Positions 1 to 6,200 of a stretch of 64,000 bases of DNA are shown in pieces; position 1 is the first letter of the stretch, and each line of letters begins with the position of its first letter. The stretch comes from JAJCZZ01 sp964569085 (GTDB lineage: Bacteria; Gemmatimonadota; Gemmatimonadetes; Longimicrobiales; Gaopeijiaceae). The position numbers and the translations under genes were made by a program. The notes below the pieces were generated by a model, which saw only the letters and a list, made by a program, of their open reading frames with translations, made no database searches and was not told where the DNA came from. The stretch is taken from assembly GCA_964569085.1 (NCBI GenBank), contig CAZMTA010000015.1:1-64000 (forward strand), read 5' to 3'.

Positions 1-2
1 AG

Positions 3-149
3 CTGTGGGGGGAGGTGTTCGAACCCCTCCGTGATCCAGCGTTCTTCCGCCAGGCCGCCGTCGACCCCGAGACCGGCACGGTCCAGTGGCCGAACGGCGC
101 GGACTTCGCGCCGGAGTTCCTTCACAGAGTGGGGACCGAGCCCGGCTGA
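3..149 (+). CDS. DUF2442-like protein, C-terminal fragment (5' end outside window)
   Basis: The frame is open from the window edge and encodes 48 residues before TGA. The visible tail contains FEPLRDPAFF, a VDPETGTVQWPNGAD stretch and a short EFL end. This is the typical C-terminus of DUF2442 proteins, small proteins often found next to toxin-antitoxin or DUF4160 genes. No function is established for the family. The start lies upstream of the window. The codon usage matches the region. The identification rests on the conserved tryptophan-proline-asparagine-glycine-alanine-aspartate segment only, so it is good for the family and says nothing on role. Confidence 0.7.
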   Translation: MWGEVFEPLRDPAFFRQAAVDPETGTVQWPNGADFAPEFLHRVGTEPG

Positions 150-328
150 GCGGAACCTGCACCAATCGAAAATCGCACTTACGATCAGTGCACAATCGCA
201 CGGGCGCTGGTGCGGGAGGTGGTGGGGAGGATGGCGGGGTAGGAGCGGCTCGCCGCGCCATCGTGTCGCCCCGGGTGGCCGCCCACCTTGGCAGTCGTGT
301 ACCCGCGACTGGAGGGGGCTCCCCGTGC

Positions 329-347
329 GTATTACATTGTATGACAT
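329..347 (+). promoter_or_regulatory. Direct-repeat operator candidate of the VapBC-like operon
   Basis: GTATTACAT (329-337) and GTATGACAT (339-347) form a 9-bp near-identical direct repeat with a 10-bp period, i.e. one helical turn. It is an unusually AT-rich island and runs into the antitoxin start codon at 346. Ribbon-helix-helix antitoxins autoregulate by binding short repeated half-sites at exactly this place, so this is probably the operator. The upstream gap (150-328) also holds AATCGCAC twice, at 171-178 and 194-201, with no recognisable gene. Confidence 0.5.
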
Positions 348-567
348 GAAGACGGCCGCCATCACGATTCGCCTCGATCCCGACCTCGAGCGGCAGCTCG
401 CCCGCGCCGCGGAACGCTCGGGCCGCAGCCGGAGCGAGTTCGTCCGGGAGGCGCTTCGGCGCCAGCTCGCCCTGGCCCGGTTCGAGGAGCTCCGGGAGCG
501 GATCATGCCGTTCGCGGAAGCGCGCGGGTACCTGACGGACGAGGACGTCTTCCGCGAGATCTCTTGA
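346..567 (+). CDS. Ribbon-helix-helix antitoxin (VapB/CopG-like)
   Basis: This 73-residue protein begins MKTAAITIRLDPDLERQLAR, the N-terminal beta strand and first helix of a ribbon-helix-helix fold. SGRSRSEFVREALRR supplies the second helix. The C-terminal 30 residues (EELRERIMPFAEARGYLTDED) are the usual toxin-wrapping tail. The start at 346 is chosen because the RHH strand begins there and an operator-like repeat overlaps it. The gene overlaps the PIN-domain gene by 4 nt (TTGA), so translation is coupled. By family, it should neutralise the PIN ribonuclease and repress its own operon by binding DNA as a dimer. Confidence 0.85.
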   Translation: MKTAAITIRLDPDLERQLARAAERSGRSRSEFVREALRRQLALARFEELRERIMPFAEARGYLTDEDVFREIS

Positions 568-971
568 GGGTCTTCCTCGATACCAACGTCCTGGTCTCGG
601 CCTTCGCCACCCGGGGCCTCTCGGCGGACGTCCAGCACCTGGTCCTCGCCGAGCACGAGCTCGTCCTCGGCGAGGCGGTGCTGGACGAGCTCGCGAGGGT
701 TCTCCGGGAGAAGCTCGAGGTCCCGGAGGACATCGTCCGCAGTACCGAGCGGTTCCTCCGTGCAGAGGCCGAGATCGTCGGCCATGCCCCGGCCCTCGGC
801 ATCGAGCTTCCGGACCCCGACGACATCTTCATCGTCGAGCAGGCGGTGGAGGGTCGGGCCGAGGTCCTCGTCACCGGCGACCGAGCCCTCCTGACCGCAG
901 CCGCGCAGCTGGACCTGCCCGTGCAGGTCACGACCCCGCGCGGCTTCTGGGAGCGCGTCCGCAACCGTTAG
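564..971 (+). CDS. PIN-domain toxin (COG1569-type endoribonuclease)
   Basis: The 135-residue PIN protein opens with MRVFLDTNVLVSAF, carrying the first acidic metal ligand (Asp6). An internal acidic pair is at ELPDPDDIFIVE and a third site is at VTGDRALL, as expected for a Mg-dependent PIN nuclease. The start is TTG, overlapping the antitoxin stop codon. The length and the DPDD motif match the 'putative toxin component, PIN family' group rather than classical short VapC. The probable role is RNA cleavage when the antitoxin is lost; the actual RNA target cannot be read from sequence. Confidence 0.85.
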   Translation: MRVFLDTNVLVSAFATRGLSADVQHLVLAEHELVLGEAVLDELARVLREKLEVPEDIVRSTERFLRAEAEIVGHAPALGIELPDPDDIFIVEQAVEGRAEVLVTGDRALLTAAAQLDLPVQVTTPRGFWERVRNR

Positions 972-996
972 ATCTGCCGCACCCGGTCCGGGCGGC

Positions 997-1125
997 TCAC
1001 CCTGCCATCTCCCGCAGCACCCGCTGGATCTTCTGCAGCGGCGGGCGCAGACCGGGGCGGACGTCCAGGACTTCGGTGATGAGCTCGTCGAGGGCGGTGC
1101 AGAGCTTCTTCTCGAGGGGGGTCAT
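997..1125 (-). CDS. Small 42-residue hypothetical protein
   Basis: A 42-codon frame starts with ATG at 1125, preceded by a good Shine-Dalgarno (CAGGAGCG, 7 nt before the ATG). It reads MTPLEKKLCTALDELITEVL, then VRPGLRPPLQKIQRVLREMAG and stop. It is two amphipathic helices with regular heptad-like leucines, with no membrane segment and no known domain recognised. It lies downstream of an orphan antitoxin on the same strand where a toxin would be expected, but has no PIN residues. The ribosome-binding site and clean amphipathic pattern argue for a real gene; function unknown. Confidence 0.45.
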   Translation of the reverse strand: MTPLEKKLCTALDELITEVLDVRPGLRPPLQKIQRVLREMAG

Positions 1126-1297
1126 GGGGCGTCGCTCCTGGCTCGGGTTCCGGGGACCCGCCGTCGCGGCACGTCCCTCTACCCTTCTTTGACCGCGCCC
1201 CCGCCACGCGGGCGCGTGCGGAGAGATCCGCCGCCGAGTCGCTTCCGTCGGACCCTCTCTCCGCGTCCAGGAGTTCGGCCAGAGGCGCGACCACGGG

Positions 1298-1534
1298 TCA
1301 CTTCCGGCCCGCCTCCCGGTGGGCCAGGATCGACTCGGCGGACAGCCGGCTCCCGGTGCTCTCCTTCCGCGCCCGCACCCGGGCGACGAGCACCTCGGGG
1401 TCGGGCCGCCGCGCCAGCTCGATGAGGCGGCTGCGCAGGTATTCCTGGAGGGACCGGCCCCTGGCGGCGGCCCGGGCGGCGAGCTCGTCGGCGGTCTCTC
1501 CGGGCACGTCCCGGATCGTGATGGATCGGCTCAT
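1298..1534 (-). CDS. Orphan FitA-like ribbon-helix-helix antitoxin
   Basis: This is 78 residues from the ATG at 1534; an in-frame ATG at 1543 would add three. MSRSITIRDVPGETADELAA followed by RGRSLQEYLRSRLIELA is the FitA/VapB RHH pattern. The tail ARKESTGSRLSAESILAHREAGRK is the usual toxin-binding arm. Unlike the pair at 346-971, no PIN toxin follows. The next 170 nt (1126-1297) show no open frame with PIN residues, and the next gene is the 42-residue ORF. It is probably a solitary antitoxin left after toxin loss, or one acting in trans on the nearby PIN proteins. Confidence 0.75.
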   Translation of the reverse strand: MSRSITIRDVPGETADELAARAAARGRSLQEYLRSRLIELARRPDPEVLVARVRARKESTGSRLSAESILAHREAGRK

Positions 1535-1642
1535 GGGATCCATCTGCCCTGGCTACCGGCACTTTGCCATCGCCTGGATCCGCTGTCACACCCCCACCCC
1601 ACCTTTCCTCCGTCATCCCGATCCACTCCGACGGAGATCTCC

Positions 1643-2908
1643 ATGCAGACCAGCATCCTCCTGGATCACGAGCCCGTGGCCGACGGCGGCTTCCTCGTCC
1701 ACGCCCTCCTCCGCATCGAGGGCGCGGCACCCCCGGACGAGGACCGCACGCCGCTGAACCTGTCCCTGGTGCTGGATCGCTCCGGGTCCATGTGGGGCGA
1801 GAAGCTCCACGCGGCGCGGGAGGCGGCCGTCCAGCTCGTCCGCCGCCTGGCGCCCGAGGACGTCGTGAGCGTCATCGCCTACGACGAGGACGTGCAGGTC
1901 GTGGCGCCCCCCGCCACGGGCGAGGACCAGGAGGATCTGGTCCGCCGCATCCGCGAGATCGGGCCCGGGGGGAGCACCAACCTCAGCGGCGGATGGCTCC
2001 AGGGCACGGAGATGGTGCGCCGGGGCCTCCGCGAGGGGGGCGTGAACCGGGTGATCCTCCTGACCGACGGGCAGGCCAACGTGGGCGTGGTCGAGCCGTC
2101 GCGGCTCGTCGAGCTGGCGGCCTCCGGAGCGGGGGCGGGGATCAGCACCACGACCATCGGGTTCGGCGAGGGCTACGACGAGGACCTCCTGCGCGCCATG
2201 GCCGACGCCGGCCGGGGCGGGACCTGGTACGTCGAGAAGGCGGACCAGGCGGCGGGGATCTTCGACGAGGAGCTCCAGGGACTCCTCTCCCTCGCGGCCC
2301 AGAACGTCCAGGTCTTCATCCACCCGGACCGCCACGCGGACGCCGCCAAGGTGCTCCACGAGTACCCCGAGAGCGTGGAGGGGGACGTGCTCTCGCTCCA
2401 GGTGGGCGACCTCTACGCCCGGGAGCCGCGCAAGGTGCTCATGGAGTTCCTGATCCCGCCGGAGGTGCCGGACCTGGCGTGGGTGGCCACGGTCACGGTG
2501 CGCGCCCACGTCCTCGCCGCCGACGGTGGGGTGGAGCTCCAGACCGTGGACCTCCCCATCACCTTCCACCCCGTGGAGGGCGGGTCGGTGGAGCCGGAGG
2601 TGCGCCGCGAGGTCCTGCTGGTGGCGGCGGCCCGGGCGCGGCAGGAGGCGCTGGAGGCCCGGGACCGCGGCGACTGGGACGCGGCCCGCGCCCGCCTGGA
2701 GGAGGTCCTGGAGAAGGGGCGCCCCCTGGCCGACGACCCCGAGGTGGCCGAGGAGCTCCGGGACCTGGAGGCGACCGCCCAGCGCTTCCTGGTGCGCGAG
2801 GTGAACGAGGCCGACGCGAAGTACATGAAGCAGCGGTCGTACTCGACGCACCGGAGCCGCAGGGGAACCCTGGACAGCTTCTCCCGGGAGTCACCGGACG
2901 GGCGCTGA
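1643..2908 (+). CDS. VWA-domain protein (MIDAS-containing), copy 1
   Basis: 421 residues. The N-terminal stretch LDHEPVADGGFLVHALLRIEG is followed by a von Willebrand A domain with a complete MIDAS: D45-R-S47-G-S49, Thr112 and Asp142 (TDGQANVG). A beta-rich second domain (about 235-345) and an alpha-helical C-terminus with a tetratricopeptide-like helix pair (RGDWDAARARLEEVLEKG) follow. There is no signal peptide or membrane span. The start at 1643 is chosen because GGAG precedes it and the paralogue at 38891 starts at the equivalent residue. Such YfbK/CaiB-like VWA proteins are metal-dependent binding scaffolds; the partner is unknown. Confidence 0.85.
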   Translation: MQTSILLDHEPVADGGFLVHALLRIEGAAPPDEDRTPLNLSLVLDRSGSMWGEKLHAAREAAVQLVRRLAPEDVVSVIAYDEDVQVVAPPATGEDQEDLVRRIREIGPGGSTNLSGGWLQGTEMVRRGLREGGVNRVILLTDGQANVGVVEPSRLVELAASGAGAGISTTTIGFGEGYDEDLLRAMADAGRGGTWYVEKADQAAGIFDEELQGLLSLAAQNVQVFIHPDRHADAAKVLHEYPESVEGDVLSLQVGDLYAREPRKVLMEFLIPPEVPDLAWVATVTVRAHVLAADGGVELQTVDLPITFHPVEGGSVEPEVRREVLLVAAARARQEALEARDRGDWDAARARLEEVLEKGRPLADDPEVAEELRDLEATAQRFLVREVNEADAKYMKQRSYSTHRSRRGTLDSFSRESPDGR

Positions 2909-3006
2909 AGGGAGGGGTGCGGGTCGGAGTCCGACGTCCGGTGCGAACCGGACCGGCCCCCCCGCGTCCAGGCCGCATGGATGGCCGCCGGGCTTCGCCC
3001 ACCTCC

Positions 3007-3180
3007 TGACTTCGCAGCCAGGGTGTGGCTCGGACGCACGGCTGGCTGCGTTTTCGGTGGATAGACGTGACTTCGCAGCCAGCGTTGCCGTGCTCCGTGC
3101 ATCCTGGCTGCGAAGTCAGGGCATAGGGGTGACTTCGCAGCCAGCTTCCCGGGCACCGGCCTTCCTGGCTGCGTTTTCGG
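3007..3180. repeat. Three-unit inverted-repeat array, ~61-bp period
   Basis: Left arms TGACTTCGCAGCCAG begin at 3007, 3068 and 3130. Right arms begin at 3042, 3104 and 3165 (CTGGCTGCGTTTTCGG, CTGGCTGCGAAGTCAGG, CTGGCTGCGTTTTCGG). Each unit is left arm, 20-21 nt of unique sequence, right arm; units are 61-62 bp apart. The right arm of unit 2 and left arm of unit 3 make a perfect 15-bp inverted repeat around an 11-nt loop (3104-3144). The rest of the 2909-3413 gap has no gene. It is not a CRISPR: arms are inverted, spacers are too short and there are no cas genes. Confidence 0.9.
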
Positions 3181-3413
3181 GCCGGACGTGAGCCCGACGG
3201 GGCCTGGGCCCATGCGCGGGTCGGTTCGACCGTCGCGCCGGCGCACCTCCGCACGGACCGTCGCCCGGGCCGCGCACCCCGACCGTCCCGCCGCCCCCGG
3301 TCACCCGGCCCCTCCCACCGCCGACCCTTCCCCACCCTCCCGGTGTACCCTCCCACCGCGCGGCCTCCCGCACCCGCATTGACTCCCCCGCCCCCCCGCC
3401 CCACCCTGACGGC

Positions 3414-5828
3414 ATGACTACCACACGCTCCGCAGCCCCGCTGCTCGCCTCCGTCCGGGCCGCTTCGGCCTCCCTCCTCCTGGCCGCCGCCACGACCCTC
3501 GTGGCCTCGGCCCCCGCCGCCGCCCAGACCCCCTACGCCCCCGACGCGCTCACCGTCGAGGACTACCGACGCGCCGAGCAGGCGCTGGCCCGCCACGCCG
3601 ATCCGCTGGTGAGCGGGATCCCGGGGCGCGTGACCTGGGTGGACGACGGGCACGCCTGGTACGAGGTGAGCACCGAGGGCGGGTCGTCCTGGATCCTGGT
3701 GCACGCCAACGACGGCGAGCGCGAGCCGGCCTTCGACCACGACCGCCTGGCCGCCGCGCTGGAGCAGGCCTCGGGGCGCGACCTCGACGCCGCCGACCTG
3801 GGGCTCGAGGACGTGGCCTTCGACGAGGACGTCGGCCGGATGCTGGCCTCCCTCCCCGAGGACGAGGACTCTGGAGCCGAATCCGAGCGCTTCCTCTGCG
3901 ACCTGTCGGCCTATCGGTGCATGGAGGCGCCCACCCGGGCGCACGGAGCTCCGGAGAGCTCGGTGGTCTCCCCGGACGGCACGAAGGCGGCCTTCATCCG
4001 GGATTGGGACCTCTGGGTCATGGACCTGGAGACGGGCGAGGAGATCCGCGTCACCACCGACGGCGTGGAGGGCTACGGGTACGCCACGGACAACGCCGGC
4101 TGGGTCCACTCCGACGAGCCGGTGGTGACCTGGTCCCCGGACTCGGAGAAGCTCGCCACCTTCCGGCACGACGAGCGCGGGGTGGGCGACATGGTCCTGG
4201 CCCGCACCAACGTGGGGCGCCCCGAGGTGGAGCGCTGGGCGTATCCGGTGCCGGGGGACAGCGTGATCTTCCGCATCGAGCGGCTGGTCGTGGACCTGTC
4301 GGACCTGGACGACCCCGAGGTGGTCTGGTTCGACATGGAGCCCGACGCCCATCGCTCCATGGTCTCGGACCACGTGCGCTGCGGCACGGGCCTCTGTGAC
4401 CTCCTCTGGTATCCCGACGGCTCGAAGGTGGCCTTCGTCTCCTCCTCCCGGGACCACAAGGAGGCGTGGGTGCGCGTGGCCGACGCCGAGACGGGCGCGG
4501 TGCGCACCCTCTTCCACGAGACCTCCGAGACCCAGATCGGCGACGCCGGCGCGGGGGAGAACTGGTACGTCCTCCCCGAGTCCGACGAGCTCATCTGGTG
4601 GTCGGAGCGGGACAACTGGGTGCACCTCTACCTCTACGACCTCGAGACCGGGGCGCTGAAGAACCGCATCACCTCCGGCGAGGGCAACGTGGTCGAGCTC
4701 GTCCGGGTGGACGCCGACGCGCGCACGATCTGGTTCACGGGCCAGGGGAAGGAGCCGGGGCGCGACCCCTACTTCGAGCACCTGTACCGCATCGACTTCG
4801 ACGGCTCCGACGAGGAGCTGCTGACGCCCGAGGACGCCCACCACGACATCGCCATGTCCCCGGACGGCGAGCACTTCATCGACACGTACTCCACCGCCAA
4901 CACGGCGCCGGTGACCGTCCTCCGCCACGCCGACGACGGCGACCTGGTGGCGACGCTGGAGGAGGCCGACCTCTCGCGTCTGCTGGCCTCGGGGTGGAAT
5001 CCGCCGACGCGCATCACCATGAAGGGCCGGGACGGCGTGACCGACATCCACGGGATGATGTTCACGCCGTCGTGGATGGACTCGACGCAGGCCTACCCCA
5101 TCGTGAACTACATCTACCCGGGCCCCCAGAGCGGGAGCGTGCGGGGCCGGGGCTTCACCACCAACCGGCGGGACCACCAGGCGCTGGCCGAGCTGGGCTT
5201 CGTGGTGGTGGCCATCGACGGCATGGGCACGCCGGGCCGCTCCAAGGCCTTCCACGACACCTACTACGGGGACATGGGGGACAACACGCTCCCGGATCAG
5301 GTGGCGGGGATGCGCCAGCTCGCCGAGCGCCACGCCTGGATCGACCTGGAGCGGGCGGGCATCTGGGGGCACTCGGGCGGCGGCTTCGCCACGGCGGCGG
5401 CCATGTTCCGCTACCCCGACTTCTTCAAGGTCGGGATCAGCGAGTCGGGCAACCACGACAACCGCAACTACGAGGACGACTGGGGCGAGCGCTACCAGGG
5501 CCTCCTGGTGCCCGACGCCGACGGCGAGGGCGACAACTACGACGCGGCGGCCAACCAGAACTTCGCGGCCAACCTCGAGGGCAAGCTCTTCCTGCTGCAC
5601 GGCGGGATGGACGACAACGTGCCGCCGTACAACACCTACCTCGTGGTGGACGCCCTCATCGAGGCGAACAAGGACTTCGACCTCCTCGTCATCCCCAACG
5701 CCCGCCACGGCTACGGGGCGGCCGGCGACTACGTCATGGGCCGCCGCTGGGACTACTTCGTGGAGCACCTCCTGGGGGCGACGCCGCCGGAGGGCTACGT
5801 CATCGGGGAAGAGCGGCCGGTGAGCTGA
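3414..5828 (+). CDS. Secreted DPP-IV-like S9 family peptidase
   Basis: 804 residues. A cleavable signal peptide (about 1-38, ending SAPAAAQ) exports it to the periplasm or outside. The middle (about 110-540) is the DPP-IV N-terminal beta-propeller with repeated SPDGTKAAFIRDWDLWV-type blades. The C-terminal alpha/beta hydrolase has the nucleophile Ser654 in GHSGGG, Asp733 in GMDDNVPPYN and His765 in NARHGYG, so the triad is intact. Family members release dipeptides or act on short peptides for nutrition. It stands alone on the strand, preceded by the repeat array and followed by a strong hairpin. Confidence 0.93.
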   Translation: MTTTRSAAPLLASVRAASASLLLAAATTLVASAPAAAQTPYAPDALTVEDYRRAEQALARHADPLVSGIPGRVTWVDDGHAWYEVSTEGGSSWILVHANDGEREPAFDHDRLAAALEQASGRDLDAADLGLEDVAFDEDVGRMLASLPEDEDSGAESERFLCDLSAYRCMEAPTRAHGAPESSVVSPDGTKAAFIRDWDLWVMDLETGEEIRVTTDGVEGYGYATDNAGWVHSDEPVVTWSPDSEKLATFRHDERGVGDMVLARTNVGRPEVERWAYPVPGDSVIFRIERLVVDLSDLDDPEVVWFDMEPDAHRSMVSDHVRCGTGLCDLLWYPDGSKVAFVSSSRDHKEAWVRVADAETGAVRTLFHETSETQIGDAGAGENWYVLPESDELIWWSERDNWVHLYLYDLETGALKNRITSGEGNVVELVRVDADARTIWFTGQGKEPGRDPYFEHLYRIDFDGSDEELLTPEDAHHDIAMSPDGEHFIDTYSTANTAPVTVLRHADDGDLVATLEEADLSRLLASGWNPPTRITMKGRDGVTDIHGMMFTPSWMDSTQAYPIVNYIYPGPQSGSVRGRGFTTNRRDHQALAELGFVVVAIDGMGTPGRSKAFHDTYYGDMGDNTLPDQVAGMRQLAERHAWIDLERAGIWGHSGGGFATAAAMFRYPDFFKVGISESGNHDNRNYEDDWGERYQGLLVPDADGEGDNYDAAANQNFAANLEGKLFLLHGGMDDNVPPYNTYLVVDALIEANKDFDLLVIPNARHGYGAAGDYVMGRRWDYFVEHLLGATPPEGYVIGEERPVS

Positions 5829-5836
5829 GGCTCGTG

Positions 5837-5871
5837 GGCGGGGGCGGGCGCGGAGCCGCGCCTCCCCCGCC
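5837..5871 (+). terminator. GC-rich hairpin after the DPP-IV-like gene
   Basis: GGCGGGGG (837-844) pairs with CCCCCGCC (864-871), and inside it GGCGCGG pairs with CCGCGCC. It begins 8 nt after the stop codon, followed by a pyrimidine-rich CCTCCTCG instead of a U-run. It is probably the transcript end; it is weak by the classical U-tract rule. Confidence 0.45.
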
Positions 5872-5895
5872 CCCTCCTCGTCCCCCACGATCTTC

Positions 5896-5925
5896 TTGCG
5901 CCCGACCCCGTCCGCACCCTAGCGT
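5896..5925 (+). promoter_or_regulatory. Candidate housekeeping promoter of the eCIS operon
   Basis: TTGCGC (5896-5901) and TAGCGT (5920-5925) are 18 bp apart and lie about 275 nt before the sheath ATG. The same TAGCGT hexamer sits at the right distance from TTGACC before the small-RNA candidate at 30.8 kb. No gene was recognised in the 5829-6200 gap, so this leader is long and untranslated as far as can be seen. It rests on hexamer similarity only. Confidence 0.35.
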
Positions 5926-6200
5926 GGATTCACCTCCCCGGGTACAGACAACGACCCGAGTGGCACGCTCCACGGTGTAGCCGCGAGAGCTCCGTTCGAG
6001 GACATGGCCGCCGCCCCCCGCGCGCGGCTCCTCGTCCGGCTCCCCTGCTCTCGTACACCTCCGGTGGCGCTCGTCGGTGGACGCCCTCCCATGGCGCCCG
6101 TCGATCGCGTTCCGGACCCCCCTCCGGCTTCCCTGGGCCGATCCGCGTGGTGCGGATCACCGCTCGTGCGTCCCCGCACCCTCACGCCCAGGCCCCAACC

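Noticed and set aside
1126..1297. VapC remnant next to the orphan antitoxin
   Set aside because: The short frame has no PIN acidic residues; only a vague ELLDAE-like stretch was seen.
3007..3180. CRISPR-like array
   Set aside because: Arms are inverted, only three units exist, spacers are 20-21 nt and no cas genes are near.
2559..5888. Very long open frames antisense to the DPP-IV-like gene
   Set aside because: High GC content keeps antisense frames open; they lack ribosome sites and recognisable domains, and the sense gene has a complete catalytic triad.
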